DNA of 64,000 bases from JADLHS01 sp964594985. GTDB lineage: Bacteria > Verrucomicrobiota > Verrucomicrobiia > Limisphaerales > JADLHS01. The stretch spans positions 1 to 64,000 of the forward strand of contig CAZQNQ010000025.1 of NCBI GenBank assembly GCA_964594985.1, given 5' to 3'. Within the stretch, counting starts at the first letter, position 1; every line of letters starts with the position of its first letter. The position numbers and the translations under genes are program-made. This document shows positions 51,079 to 60,787 of the stretch, piece by piece. A model generated the notes under the pieces. The model did not search any database, was not told the origin of the DNA, and saw only the letters and a program-made list of their open reading frames with translations.

Positions 51079-52147
51079 CTTGCTGCGTGAGACAGTGCAG
51101 CGAGCCGAAGCCCAGCACCAGGTCCACCGCATGGATGCCCACCACCGGCCGATCCTTGAACAGCTCGCCGAGAATACCGAGGGCGACGCGATCGTTCGGA
51201 TCATTGAACGTCGGCACGATGACGCAGGCGTTGCTGATATAGAAATTTGCGTAGCTGGCTGGCAGCCGCCAGTCCTTGTAGAAGACCGGCGTCGGCATCG
51301 GCAACGCGATGACCTCGGGTCTCGAACCATTTTCGAGGCGGAAATCCTGCACGCGCTCCCAGTTTTCTTCGAGCGGCTTGTAATTGATGTCGCGCTTGTT
51401 CGATTCCTTGATGAGCACCAGCGTCTTGGAATCAGTGAACCGGCAGATGTCGTCAATGTGCCCGTGCGTGTCGTCACCGACCGGGCCGGCCACGAGCCAC
51501 AACACGTTCGTCACGCCCAGATACTTTTTGAACTGCGCGTCATACTGCGCCTTGGTCATCCCCGGATTGCGCACCTGCACGCTGGGGTGCTGATAACATT
51601 CCTCCGTGGTGAGCAACGTGCCGCGCCCGTTCACTTCGATGCCACCGCCTTCGATGATGAAATTCTTCCCGTTGAACTGCGCGTTGAACAGCGGGCGTTT
51701 CAATACTTTCGCCGCCGTCTCGGGCACTTTCGTGTCGAGCTGCCAGTTCTTGTACTTGGCCCACGCATTGAAATGGAAATGCACGATCGCCAAATCTGAC
51801 TTTGGACTTCTTCTGACATGAATCGGTCCGCTATCGCGCGTCCAACCGCGATTCGTCGGATGCACCACGAACTGCACGCGCTTCAGGTCACACGCGGCCC
51901 GCTTGAGATAGCTGGCGGCGAACTTCGCTTCCGCCTTGCTGCGCACGAGGATGCGCACCATTTCACCCTGCGAAATCTTGCGCACCATCTCGCCGTAAAC
52001 CCAGCGGATGGTGTCAATCTTGTCCGGCCAATCGGATTCATTGTGCGGCCAGCCGAGCCACGTCGCGGAATGTTTTTCCCATTCCGCGGGCATGCTGTAA
52101 CCGAGTTCTGCCGGCGACTGCGCGGTGATCAAATTCGTCTTTGCCAT
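51068..52147 (-). CDS. aguA: Agmatine deiminase
   Basis: 359 residues from the ATG at 52147. Peptidyl-arginine-deiminase fold: 'NRGWTRDSGPIHVRR', 'FIIEGGGIEVNGRGTLLTTE' (in parts), 'DDTHGHIDDICRF' and the catalytic cysteine in 'GFGSLHCLTQQEP'. Converts agmatine to N-carbamoylputrescine, a putrescine route. The last two or three codons and the stop are supplied by the end of a palindromic repeat. No carbamoylputrescine amidase is adjacent. Confidence 0.93.
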   Translation of the reverse strand: MAKTNLITAQSPAELGYSMPAEWEKHSATWLGWPHNESDWPDKIDTIRWVYGEMVRKISQGEMVRILVRSKAEAKFAASYLKRAACDLKRVQFVVHPTNRGWTRDSGPIHVRRSPKSDLAIVHFHFNAWAKYKNWQLDTKVPETAAKVLKRPLFNAQFNGKNFIIEGGGIEVNGRGTLLTTEECYQHPSVQVRNPGMTKAQYDAQFKKYLGVTNVLWLVAGPVGDDTHGHIDDICRFTDSKTLVLIKESNKRDINYKPLEENWERVQDFRLENGSRPEVIALPMPTPVFYKDWRLPASYANFYISNACVIVPTFNDPNDRVALGILGELFKDRPVVGIHAVDLVLGFGSLHCLTQQEPV

Positions 52148-52230
52148 AGCGGGCGGGAGGATAGGCATTGCGGAAAAAGTTGTCCACGCCAAGTCGTGGG
52201 CCAAAGGGTGTGATTGCAACAGCCGCGCAT

Positions 52231-52300
52231 TCGGCTCTTACTCTTAATCTTAATCGCGGCGGGGGAGAGTAAGAAAAAGATTAAGATTAAGATTAAGAAC
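52231..52300. repeat. TTAATC-type hairpin upstream of ffh
   Basis: CTCTTACTCTTAATCTTAA (about 52237) pairs with repeated GATTAAGATTAAG units (about 52272-52297) around GCGGCGGGGG. A related copy lies at 56628-56768. It falls between the divergent aguA and ffh genes. Confidence 0.85.
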
Positions 52301-52381
52301 CCAATCCCCGCACAGCATCCCCAGTTATCCCCGGCCAAAGCCCACCTTGCGCCCGGTGCGCGGAGAATCTAGGCTGGCGCG

Positions 52382-53725
52382 ATGTTCGAATCGCTCAGCA
52401 ACAAGCTCCAGAACGCGTTCCGCAACCTGCGCGGCCTGGGGAAAATTTCCGAGAGCAACGTGACCGATGCGCTCCGCGACGTGCGCATGGCGTTGCTCGA
52501 AGCCGACGTGAATTTCAAGGTGGCGCGTGATTTCATCGAACGCGTCAAAACCAAGTCACTCGGCGCCGAGGTCATCCAGAACGTCCAGCCCGGTCAGCAG
52601 ATCGTCAAAATCATCGCGGACGAACTGACCGACCTGCTCGGCTCGCAGAACGCCGGAATCAACTTCGAGAAAAACCCGACCTGCATCATGATGGTCGGTT
52701 TGCATGGCGCGGGCAAAACCACTTCCAGCGGCAAGCTCGCGCGGCTGATTCTGAAACAAGGCCGGCAACCGTTGCTGGTCGCGGCGGATGTCTATCGCCC
52801 GGCGGCGATGGACCAACTGGAAACGCTCGGCAAACAACTCGACGTGCCGGTGTTCGTGAAGCGCGGCGAGACGGATGTGTTGAAGATTGCGCGTGAGGCG
52901 ATGGCTTTCGCCGAAGCGAACAGTCGTAACACGATCATCTTCGACACGGCGGGCCGCTTGCAGATTGACGAGCCGCTCGTGCAGGAACTCGTCCGCCTGC
53001 GCGACCTCGTGAAGCCGCAGGAAATTCTCCTCGTGCTCGACGCGGCCACGGGTCAGGAAGCCGTGAACGTCGCCACGCATTTTGATCAGGCGCTGAACAT
53101 CACGGGTTCAATCCTCACCAAACTCGACGGCGATGCGCGCGGCGGCGCGGCCTTGAGCATGAAGTCGGTGACGGGCAAGCCCATCAAGTTCATGGGCGTC
53201 GGCGAAAAGCTGGAGGACTTCGAGCCGTTTCATCCCGAGCGGATGGCGTCGCGGATTCTCGGCATGGGCGACGTCGTCAGCCTCGTCGAAAAAGCCGCCG
53301 AAGCCGTGGACATGGAAGACGCCAAGCGCATGGAAGAGAAGATGCGCAAAGGCGAGTTCACGCTGGAAGATTTCCTTGAACAATTGCGCCAGATGAAGAA
53401 GCTCGGCCCGCTCGACAGCATCATGAAGATGTTGCCCGGCGGCGCGGAAGCGTTGAAGCAGGTGGACATCGGCAAGCAGGAACGCGAGTTCAAGCACATG
53501 GAAGCGATGATCTGCGGCATGACGCCGAAGGAGCGCAAAAGCCCGCAAATCCTGAATGCCAAGCGCCGCATCCGCATCGCCAAAGGCAGCGGCGTAAGCG
53601 TGACGGAGCTGAACACGATGCTGAATAAGTTCGGCCAGATGCAGCAGATGATGAAGAAGATGGGCAAGTTCTCGAAGATGATGGGAAAAATGGGCGGCGG
53701 CATGCCGGGGATGTTTGGGCGGTAA
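52382..53725 (+). CDS. ffh: Signal recognition particle GTPase
   Basis: 447 residues. N domain (1-90), G domain with 'GLHGAGKTTSSGKLA', 'ADVYRPAAMDQL', 'DTAGRLQID', 'TKLDGDARGGAALS' and 'GVGEKLEDFEPFHPERMASRILGMGD' (in parts), then the methionine-rich M domain ('MMKKMGKFSKMMGKMGGGM') that binds 4.5S RNA and signal sequences. Complete and standard in length. Confidence 0.97.
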   Translation: MFESLSNKLQNAFRNLRGLGKISESNVTDALRDVRMALLEADVNFKVARDFIERVKTKSLGAEVIQNVQPGQQIVKIIADELTDLLGSQNAGINFEKNPTCIMMVGLHGAGKTTSSGKLARLILKQGRQPLLVAADVYRPAAMDQLETLGKQLDVPVFVKRGETDVLKIAREAMAFAEANSRNTIIFDTAGRLQIDEPLVQELVRLRDLVKPQEILLVLDAATGQEAVNVATHFDQALNITGSILTKLDGDARGGAALSMKSVTGKPIKFMGVGEKLEDFEPFHPERMASRILGMGDVVSLVEKAAEAVDMEDAKRMEEKMRKGEFTLEDFLEQLRQMKKLGPLDSIMKMLPGGAEALKQVDIGKQEREFKHMEAMICGMTPKERKSPQILNAKRRIRIAKGSGVSVTELNTMLNKFGQMQQMMKKMGKFSKMMGKMGGGMPGMFGR

Positions 53726-53751
53726 AGCTTCCATCACACAAATTTACAATC

Positions 53752-54429
53752 ATGACAGCCCGAATTCTCGCTCTGCTTGCCTGTGCTTTAAGTCTCACCG
53801 CTTGCAGCACGGTGAAAAATTCTCGCTGCGACAAGTGGCGATCATTGCTCGGCACTAACACAACCAACGCCTGGCGCGCGTTCGGCGGAAAAGGTTTTCC
53901 GGAGAGCGGTTGGGTGATTGAAGGTGATGTGTTGCATCTGCAACCCGGCGGCAAAGGTGGCGATCTGGTTTCAGTGGAGGCCTTCGACAATTTTGAGTTT
54001 GAATGGGAATGGAAGCTCGCGCCCAAGGCCAACAACGGCCTCAAGTATCTCGTCACGGAATCCCGCCCGAGTGCGCCCGGCCATGAATATCAGATGGTGG
54101 ATGACACCACGATGCCGAATCCGAAACACAAGACGGCGACGTTTTATGATGTGCTGCCGGTGCAAGTTCCCTCGAAGTCGAGGCCGGTCGGCGAATGGAA
54201 TCAGTCGCGGCTCATCATCCAGGGCAATCACATCGAGCACTGGCTCAACGGCGAGAAAGTCCTCACCTACGAACTCGGCAGCGTCGAAGTGAAAGCCGCG
54301 TTGGCCCAGAGCAAATTCAAGGACGCGCCCGGCTTCGGTGCCAAAATCAAAGGCCATCTCCTACTCACCAACCACAAGGACGAAGCGTGGTATCGCAACC
54401 TGCGCCTCCGCGAACTGCCGGCGAAGTAA
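53752..54429 (+). CDS. DUF1080 lipoprotein (3-keto-disaccharide hydrolase family)
   Basis: 225 residues. A lipoprotein signal ends 'SLTAC' at residue 18. The remainder is a concanavalin-like DUF1080 domain ('GWVIEGDVLHLQPGGKGGDL', 'FEFEWEWKLAPKANNGLKY', 'PGHEYQMVDD', 'WNQSRLIIQGNHIEHWLNG'). Family members cleave 3-keto-glucosides; many copies occur in Verrucomicrobia and Planctomycetes. 26 bp behind ffh. Confidence 0.9.
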   Translation: MTARILALLACALSLTACSTVKNSRCDKWRSLLGTNTTNAWRAFGGKGFPESGWVIEGDVLHLQPGGKGGDLVSVEAFDNFEFEWEWKLAPKANNGLKYLVTESRPSAPGHEYQMVDDTTMPNPKHKTATFYDVLPVQVPSKSRPVGEWNQSRLIIQGNHIEHWLNGEKVLTYELGSVEVKAALAQSKFKDAPGFGAKIKGHLLLTNHKDEAWYRNLRLRELPAK

Positions 54430-54442
54430 GTCAAGAACCAGT

Positions 54443-55435
54443 CTAACTGCGACCGCGCGCGAGCTGCTTGGCGAGGCGGAGCGCGGCGATCATGCTGGAC
54501 GGATTCGCAATCCCCCGCCCCGCGATGTTGTAGGCCGTGCCGTGGTCCGGCGAGGTGCGGATGAATGGCAGCCCGAGCGTCCAGTTGATGCCGCTGTCGA
54601 ACGCCACCGCCTTCAACGGCGCCAGGCCTTGGTCGTGATACATGGCGACCACGGCGTCGAACTCTCCCTTCAACGCGTAGTGAAACACCGTGTCGCCGCT
54701 CAGCGGGCCGACGACGTCGAACCCGCGTTTTTGCATCGCCTGCACCACCGGACCGATGGTCGTGATTTCTTCATCACCGAATTCGCCGCCTTCGCCGGCA
54801 TGTGGGTTGAGGCCGCAGACCGCAACCTTGGCGCGCGGCAGCTTCAGTTCACGACAGGCCTGCGCCGCCAGCTCGATGGCGAGCGTGATCTTTTCCGCCG
54901 TCAATTTTTCCGGGACGGACTTGATGGCAATGTGGACGGTGGCCAACGCCACACGCAACCAGCGGCCACGTTCATCCGTGCCCAGCAGCATCATGGCGGT
55001 GCGCTGGATGTCCGCGAGTTGCGAGAGGAATTCCGTCTGCCCGACGAATCTGTGGCCGGCGCGCACGATGGCCTCTTTGTTCACCGGCGCGGTGACCATG
55101 GCGTCCAATTCCCCGCGCAAACAGCGTTCCCCGCTGTCTTTCAGCCAGGCGACGGCCGCTTGGGCCGCCGCGGGCGCGCCCGGGGAAAGGTTTTCCGGCA
55201 AAGGTGACGGGAGTGGATTCGTGATGAAAACTCGCGCGGTGGAATTTGCTGCGTCGAAAGGGGCGAGCGGCAGGTTCAGTTTGAGCTTCTCCATCAGGCG
55301 CTGGGCGATGTTGCGATCGCCGATGAGGACGTAGTGGGTTTCATCCGCCGCCAGTTCGGCGGCGATGGCCTTGAGGGTGACTTCCGGGCCGATGCCGGTG
55401 ACGTCGCCGAGGGAGATGCCGATGCGCCCAGTCAT
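54443..55435 (-). CDS. pdxA: 4-hydroxythreonine-4-phosphate dehydrogenase
   Basis: 330 residues, the PdxA length. N-terminal 'GISLGDVTGIGPEV', metal-binding histidines in 'ATVHIA', 'MYHDQGLAPLK' and 'TSPDHGTAYNIAG'. Oxidises 4-phosphohydroxythreonine in vitamin B6 synthesis (DXP-dependent route). A short palindrome lies in front of it. No pdxJ in the window. Confidence 0.96.
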   Translation of the reverse strand: MTGRIGISLGDVTGIGPEVTLKAIAAELAADETHYVLIGDRNIAQRLMEKLKLNLPLAPFDAANSTARVFITNPLPSPLPENLSPGAPAAAQAAVAWLKDSGERCLRGELDAMVTAPVNKEAIVRAGHRFVGQTEFLSQLADIQRTAMMLLGTDERGRWLRVALATVHIAIKSVPEKLTAEKITLAIELAAQACRELKLPRAKVAVCGLNPHAGEGGEFGDEEITTIGPVVQAMQKRGFDVVGPLSGDTVFHYALKGEFDAVVAMYHDQGLAPLKAVAFDSGINWTLGLPFIRTSPDHGTAYNIAGRGIANPSSMIAALRLAKQLARGRS

Positions 55436-55496
55436 GGTTCCAAACCTGCGCGAGCGGGTTGCCGAAGTTGATTCGCAAAAATAATTTCCAGACGTC

Positions 55497-55557
55497 CCCT
55501 CACCCCGGCCCTCTCCCCATCCGATGGGGAGAGGGTGGCCGCAGGCCGGGTAAGGGG
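55497..55557. repeat. Solo palindromic repeat of the CCCTCACCCCG family
   Basis: CCCCTCACCCCGGCC ... GGCCGGGTAAGGGG arms with inner CTCTCCCCATCCGATGGGGAGAG stem, the same 61-66 bp form as 10930-10995. It lies between surA-like and pdxA genes, both on the minus strand. Confidence 0.85.
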
Positions 55558-55597
55558 TTCTCGATATTCGATCCGGGAATTATTTATGAGCGCCACG

Positions 55598-56575
55598 CTA
55601 GTAATCGAACTTGCGGATGAAGGTCTTCTTCTTGAGCTTCTCGATGTATTTCGCCTCGAGCCGTGTGCGTTCCTGTTGCCCGAGCAGGTTTTCAATCTCC
55701 TCCCGCACCTCGGTGATCGGTTTCACGTGGCTCGCGCGCTTGTCTTCCACCAGCATGATGAAGTATGCCTGCGGGGTTTCGATGACATCGCTGATTTCGC
55801 CGGGTTTCAGGCTGAAGGCGAGGTCCGCCAGTTCGGTGCGCAAGACCGAGCGTTCGGCCCAGCCCCAATCGCCGCCCTGCGTACGTTGCGTGCCTTGGGA
55901 ATAGATGCTGGCCATCTCCGAGAACGCCGCGCCGTCCTTGAGCTTCGTGAGAACCTGCTGCGCCAGCTCCTTCACTCCCTCAGCCTCCGCTTCGTCGCCG
56001 GACTTGTTCAACATGATCATCCGCAGCTTCACCTGTTCGGCGACTTGGTAACTCTCGCGGTGCTCGTTGTAATAGGCCTGGATCTTGTAGGGCGAGATGA
56101 TGGTTTCGCGATTGATGTTCTGCATCCGGAGCTGGCCGACCAGAAACTGATCCTTCACTTTTTGCCGCCATTTTTCATAAGTGATGCCGCGGGCTTGCAG
56201 CGTCTTGGTCAAGGTGGTGCGGCCGCCGTAGCGTTTGACTTCAGCCGCGACGATTTCCTCGATGTAACTTTCCGGCAGGTTGTAACCCGACGCTTCAAAA
56301 TCGCGGAGGATCATCTGGTGCTTGAGGGCGTTGTCAAAACTGTCCTTCAACGCCGCCTCGATCTTCTGCTGGAGGACCGCCGGTTGCCGGAAGTATTGCC
56401 GCTGGTAATCTTCCGCGAGCATCATGACATCCGACTGGATCTCGCCGTAGGTGATGACCGAGGTGTGCACGACGGCCTTGACGCCGTTGACGACCTCAGC
56501 GCGGGCGGGCGCGACGGCGGTCCACCCCAGCAACAGGGCGGCGAGGACCGGGCGGCAGTAACGCTTCGTTAACAC
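55598..56575 (-). CDS. SurA-like periplasmic chaperone / peptidyl-prolyl isomerase
   Basis: 325 residues. Signal peptide (cleaved near 'APARA-E'), a SurA N-terminal helical domain (about 30-190: 'VINGVK...TYGEIQ', 'QMILRDFEASG'), and one parvulin domain (about 195-300: 'KLRMIMLNK', 'FSEMASIYSQGTQRTQGGDWGW', 'LKPGEISDVIETPQAYFIMLV', in parts). Helps fold outer-membrane proteins. In the SurA-PdxA order known from E. coli, and here it is directly upstream of pdxA. Confidence 0.9.
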   Translation of the reverse strand: MLTKRYCRPVLAALLLGWTAVAPARAEVVNGVKAVVHTSVITYGEIQSDVMMLAEDYQRQYFRQPAVLQQKIEAALKDSFDNALKHQMILRDFEASGYNLPESYIEEIVAAEVKRYGGRTTLTKTLQARGITYEKWRQKVKDQFLVGQLRMQNINRETIISPYKIQAYYNEHRESYQVAEQVKLRMIMLNKSGDEAEAEGVKELAQQVLTKLKDGAAFSEMASIYSQGTQRTQGGDWGWAERSVLRTELADLAFSLKPGEISDVIETPQAYFIMLVEDKRASHVKPITEVREEIENLLGQQERTRLEAKYIEKLKKKTFIRKFDY

Positions 56576-56627
56576 GCGCCGATGCTAGGCCGCGGTGGAA
56601 GATGGGTCAAGCGTCGCGCCCCGGAAG

Positions 56628-56768
56628 AGTGTGACTGGAACTGCCGCTCATCGCCGCAGTTCTTAATCTTAATCGTAATCTTTTTCTTAATCTTCAGGCC
56701 CGGGAGATTAAGATTAAGAAAAAGATTAAGAGTAAGAGCCTAAGCGGCGTGGCAGTTCCAGTCACACC
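56628..56768. repeat. Element with inverted ends and TTAATC hairpin
   Basis: Ends GTGTGACTGGAACTGCC (about 56628) and GGCAGTTCCAGTCACAC (to 56768) pair, and inside TTAATCTTAATCGTAATC pairs with GATTAAGATTAAGAAAAAG around AGGCCCGGGAG. Same TTAATC core as 52231-52300. Lies upstream of the SurA-like gene. Confidence 0.88.
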
Positions 56769-56831
56769 CGCCCCGGAAGACCGGCAGAAATTATGGTGCA
56801 ACCGAGGGGCTGGTTGCCGGTCATCCGGCCG

Positions 56832-58016
56832 TCATTGTTTGATCCGGACGATTGCGCCGGACGCTTCCCGCGTCGCCTTCACCACCATCTGGATGAAATG
56901 CAGTTTGCGCAACACCGCGCGGTTCATGACGAAGGGATAAAAATCGTGCTGCCCCATGCTGCGCGCCAGTTCATTCAGCACGGTGGTCAGTTGCACCCAG
57001 GAGTTGATGAGCAGGATGACCCGTTTCGCATCCGGAGCATTGGGATCGTAGAGGTCTTGCACCGTAAACGGTTCCACGGCGGCTTCCACGTCCTCGCCCC
57101 GCAGCCCATAACCCAGCGCGGTGTCCAGACTGTCCACGACATGGAGATAATGGGCAAAACACTCCGCCCAATCCTCCCACGGATGCACCGACGCGTAAGT
57201 GCTGATGTGCCGCAAGGCCCAATCCGCCGGCGGGCCTTCCTTGTAATTGCGCTTGAGCGCCGCGGCGTAGTCCTGCCGTTCATCGCCGAAGAGCGCGCGA
57301 AATTTCTCCAGCCACGGCGTGCCGAAGACCAGGCGATCCCAGTAATAATGACCGATCTCGTGGCGGAAATGCCCCAGCAACGTGCGGTACGGTTCGCGCA
57401 GATCGTGCCGGATTTTTTCCCGCTGCGCATCGTCCGCCTCCTCCACGTTGAGCGTGATGAGGCCGTTGGCGTGGCCCGTCATCACCCGCGGGCCTTTTTC
57501 GGGCGAACGCAGAAAATCAAACATGACGCCGTCCTTGGCGCGATCATCAACCCTTGATTCGACCGGCAATCCCAGCCCGAGTAGTTGCGCCACAAGTCGG
57601 CGCTTGGCGTTCTCGATGACGCGCCACCACTGACGATTCTTCTCGTCGGCGAGATCGGGAATGGTGCGGTTGAGCCGGCAGGCGACGCACAGCGGCTCGG
57701 GGTCCGCCGCGGGAACGAGCCAGTTGCAGCCGGCCGGAGAATCGAAGTTCTCGCACCGCCGCCAGACTGGCGAGGTTTCCGTTTCCTTCTGACCGGCCAG
57801 TCGCCAAGTGTTGGCCTCCTTCCCCGGCTCCAAGGCGCGCACCTGTGCCAGATCCGGCGCGTAACCGAGCACCGCCTTGCAGCCCAGACAAAGGCTGTTG
57901 CGGAAAAAGACCGGCCGACCGCAGGCACAGCGATACGAATGGCCGCGACCCGAGGGTTCTTCCGTCCGCCAGGCTTCCGCCAATCGTTTCGTGATGTTGT
58001 CAAACAGGGGATTCAT
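56832..58016 (-). CDS. Putative zinc-binding metallopeptidase
   Basis: 394 residues. Two zinc-ribbon-like cysteine groups at the N-terminus ('CACGRPVFFRNSLCLGC' and 'CENFDSPAGCNWL...CVACR') and the zincin motif HEIGH in 'GHFRHEIGHYYWDRL' with a later glutamate-rich 'WEDWAECFAHYLHVVD'. Matches the family of putative zinc-binding metallo-peptidases (PF15887 type) as I remember it. Substrate unknown. No signal peptide. Confidence 0.85.
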   Translation of the reverse strand: MNPLFDNITKRLAEAWRTEEPSGRGHSYRCACGRPVFFRNSLCLGCKAVLGYAPDLAQVRALEPGKEANTWRLAGQKETETSPVWRRCENFDSPAGCNWLVPAADPEPLCVACRLNRTIPDLADEKNRQWWRVIENAKRRLVAQLLGLGLPVESRVDDRAKDGVMFDFLRSPEKGPRVMTGHANGLITLNVEEADDAQREKIRHDLREPYRTLLGHFRHEIGHYYWDRLVFGTPWLEKFRALFGDERQDYAAALKRNYKEGPPADWALRHISTYASVHPWEDWAECFAHYLHVVDSLDTALGYGLRGEDVEAAVEPFTVQDLYDPNAPDAKRVILLINSWVQLTTVLNELARSMGQHDFYPFVMNRAVLRKLHFIQMVVKATREASGAIVRIKQ

Positions 58017-58218
58017 ATGAAGTCGTATTGCCGGGTTGCGATGCAGGGCTATTGAAGCAATTCAATCCGCGCGGGGAAAGCTCAATACACCATGGTGTTG
58101 CAATCAAGGAGCGCTTTGGTTGTAGCGGTGCTCTGTGCACGCCGCTAGTGGCCGTCCGCAAGCCCGTGCTACAAAATCCCAGTTGACGGCGGGGAAAATC
58201 GAGGCGAGCCGTTATAAC

Positions 58219-58686
58219 ATGAACCCACCGTCAAACCAGCAACCGTGGACGGATGTGGCCGTGTTTGAAGAATTGAACACTGGCAAAGCCGTCGAAACCT
58301 TATTGACCACCCAAGGGATTCCAGCGCGGACTTACGATGACAAACTGGTTCGGCGCCTGTTGTTCCTGCGTCCGCCCCGCGTGACGTTCCGATTGCAGGT
58401 GCATGCCGGTGATTTCAACCGCGCCCAAGAATTTTTGCACGCCGGGCCGACCGACAACTTACGCGATGCGATCCACTGCCCCGAATGCGGCTCGCTCCAG
58501 ATCTCCTACCCCCAGATGACCCGAAAATTCATTTTGCCGACCATCGTGCTGCACTTGGGCATTCTTTTTCGCCTGATGGATCATCAGTGTTACTGCGAAA
58601 AATGTCATCGCATGTGGAGTCTTCCGAGTGAAGCGAGTCGGCTTGCGCCCAAAGTCAACCAGGACCCCTGGCCCAATCCGTCCTGA
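58219..58686 (+). CDS. Hypothetical protein with DUF2007-like and zinc-ribbon parts
   Basis: 155 residues from the ATG at 58219. The N-terminal half ('VAVFEELNTGKAVETLLTTQGI', 'AGDFNRAQEFL') resembles the DUF2007 putative signal-transducing fold; the C-terminal half has two cysteine pairs ('CPECGSLQI', 'CYCEKCHRMW') around a hydrophobic segment. Function unknown. Confidence 0.7.
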   Translation: MNPPSNQQPWTDVAVFEELNTGKAVETLLTTQGIPARTYDDKLVRRLLFLRPPRVTFRLQVHAGDFNRAQEFLHAGPTDNLRDAIHCPECGSLQISYPQMTRKFILPTIVLHLGILFRLMDHQCYCEKCHRMWSLPSEASRLAPKVNQDPWPNPS

Positions 58687-58817
58687 TGATTGGGCCTTGA
58701 AACCAAGACGCAGCAACCGCTGACTTGTTAAGCCGTAGCGAAGGCGAAAGCGGTCGGGATTTTCTCTCGCCGCCGGACAACCGGCTGAAGCCGGGGGCTA
58801 GTGAGAACGTCTCGATT

Positions 58818-60743
58818 CTAAAACGCCTCATTCAACATTCGTTGCACCAGACTGTTTGCTGGCTCAGGCAAAGGTTTTTCTTTCTGCAACAAATTCAGTT
58901 TGTCTTTGAACTCGGCCAAAATGTCTGTTCGAACTTTCTTCATCGTTGATACGGTTTGAATTAGTAAAAGCCGCGTGCCAACATTCTGTGGCCACGCCAG
59001 ACAAAGTTGAAGGTTGCCATCAATTATCTCTCGTTCACCGCTCAGAAAATTTGCACGCACTCCGTCCATGGCTGAACAACGGACAGCGAGCAGTTGTTCA
59101 AGCCGCAGCAGGTAGTAAGGAAAATGCTGGTCGTGCGGGACATCGTAAATTGGTAGTGGCGCTTGGCGTTCGACCTCTGCTTGTTCAACAAGCAAACCAA
59201 GCAACTTTTTGGCGAGTTCCGGAATTGCCGCTTCTGGTTTGGCGGATGGGAACGCAGCCGTCAGGCTGCCCAAGAGTTTTCCATCAATCGTCCGGACCAG
59301 CCGCAGTTCCACATTCCATGGTTCGGTTTGAACCTTTAGATGGGTGATAACAACGTAATCGCTCTTGATCTGCCCTTGCCTGGCGTAATTTGCAGCCTCC
59401 TGATTATCCCAAGCGACGCCGCAGAGAGCAAATCCCCCCACTTCCTCTGCAATCCATGGAATCAAAGTCTGCACTCGTGCATTGCTATTGAACTCAACCT
59501 GCTCAGCCATAAAGAGCGGCAACGCGCGGCTCATACGCCCGGGTGCGTCGGAAAGCTGGTGCTGAATTCGCTTCGAGTTGCTTGCTACTTCCGCGCTGCT
59601 GCCGAGAAAACAAACGCTCAACCCGTCCGCTGGTTTGGCGGGGAAAAGTTCCGAGGCGGGAGACGATGGTTTTAGCCAAACCGGACCTTCGATGGTGAGC
59701 ATCGCCATCTTCAGTTGCTCTGGTTGGCTGACTGTCTTGTTTTCGAGCCGTGCTTTCGCAATTTCAGTATCCCAAAAACTCAAGTTCTGATTCCAATCCG
59801 GTCGTTTGAGGGCATAAAGCTGGTTTAGAATCCGGCGCGCGGCTTCAATCTGTCCCAGATCAAGATGAGCTTTGATGAGATTGTTCCCAACTTGGATGCC
59901 GTGTGTTTGAACCACGAAATGAGGTTCGGCAAGTTGCAACAATTCGGGCAGGTGAGCGTGATTACCCAAGTCACCGCTCATCTGCATCAGCAAATCCGTC
60001 GGGACGTCTTTCCCCACACGCGACAAACCTTCGCGATAATATGAAAGCGCTTGGTCCAGATTTTTTGATTGAAGCGCGGTTCGCGCCAGCCAGAGTTGAG
60101 CGCGCCAGCTGTTGGGCAAAGATGAGATGCGGCGTAATGCTTCTTGCCCAGCTTCCTCGCCGCCGCGTTCACGATAGATCGCGAAATACCAACCCATGCC
60201 GTTGTCCTGATTGGGATCAACTTCAAGGCCATGCCAAAGCATCTCTTCGGATTTTGAATTATCACCTCGTTTGGAAAAGACCTTGGCGAGATTTGTGAGA
60301 ACCGTGCCACTCTCACCATGCTTGGAAATGAAGCCACGAAGAACCCCCTCCGCTTCATCAAGGCGTCCTTCTTCCATGAGCACGATCCCCCAAACACACG
60401 TTCCGCGCTCCGGTTGTGAATCAATTCGGTAAAGCTGTTCAGCAGCCGCCACCACATCGGAACGAAATCCGTCGTTCAACGAATTGAAAATGATTCCATA
60501 AAGTTCATCCGGCTTGTTCCAATTTGATTTGATCGAACCCGGAAGGACACTTTTCCTCCACTCCTCCTTCGCAATAAACATCTCGCGTCCGTAAGCATCA
60601 AAGACGCGAATCATGTTCGGGTCGTTGGCGGGATCAACCGGCGAGGATTTGATTGGCGGGAGTTTGGCCGGTGTGAACGGGCGGGCAGGCGCTTCCTTTT
60701 TGGGTTCAGGCTTCTTCCCAAAGAGATTTCCAAAAAAGCTCAT
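58818..60743 (-). CDS. TPR-repeat protein
   Basis: 641 residues. N-terminal 'MSFFGNLFGKKPEP' and a Pro/Lys linker, then tetratricopeptide-like helices (about 85-330, e.g. 'LDEAEGVLRGFISKHGESG', 'LDQALSYYREGLSRVG'), then a C-terminal domain of unknown type (about 345-640). No signal peptide. By eye the DNA is A+T-richer than the neighbours. Probably a scaffold protein; no partner can be named. Confidence 0.75.
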   Translation of the reverse strand: MSFFGNLFGKKPEPKKEAPARPFTPAKLPPIKSSPVDPANDPNMIRVFDAYGREMFIAKEEWRKSVLPGSIKSNWNKPDELYGIIFNSLNDGFRSDVVAAAEQLYRIDSQPERGTCVWGIVLMEEGRLDEAEGVLRGFISKHGESGTVLTNLAKVFSKRGDNSKSEEMLWHGLEVDPNQDNGMGWYFAIYRERGGEEAGQEALRRISSLPNSWRAQLWLARTALQSKNLDQALSYYREGLSRVGKDVPTDLLMQMSGDLGNHAHLPELLQLAEPHFVVQTHGIQVGNNLIKAHLDLGQIEAARRILNQLYALKRPDWNQNLSFWDTEIAKARLENKTVSQPEQLKMAMLTIEGPVWLKPSSPASELFPAKPADGLSVCFLGSSAEVASNSKRIQHQLSDAPGRMSRALPLFMAEQVEFNSNARVQTLIPWIAEEVGGFALCGVAWDNQEAANYARQGQIKSDYVVITHLKVQTEPWNVELRLVRTIDGKLLGSLTAAFPSAKPEAAIPELAKKLLGLLVEQAEVERQAPLPIYDVPHDQHFPYYLLRLEQLLAVRCSAMDGVRANFLSGEREIIDGNLQLCLAWPQNVGTRLLLIQTVSTMKKVRTDILAEFKDKLNLLQKEKPLPEPANSLVQRMLNEAF

Positions 60744-60787
60744 GCGCCACGTTATTCAGTCTTCCTTTTAGCCGCACGCATGAAAAA

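Noticed and set aside
50258..51799. 513-codon open frame across the zinc-ribbon gene and agmatine deiminase
   Set aside because: Covers two unrelated genes and a repeat on the other strand, and its translation is meaningless.
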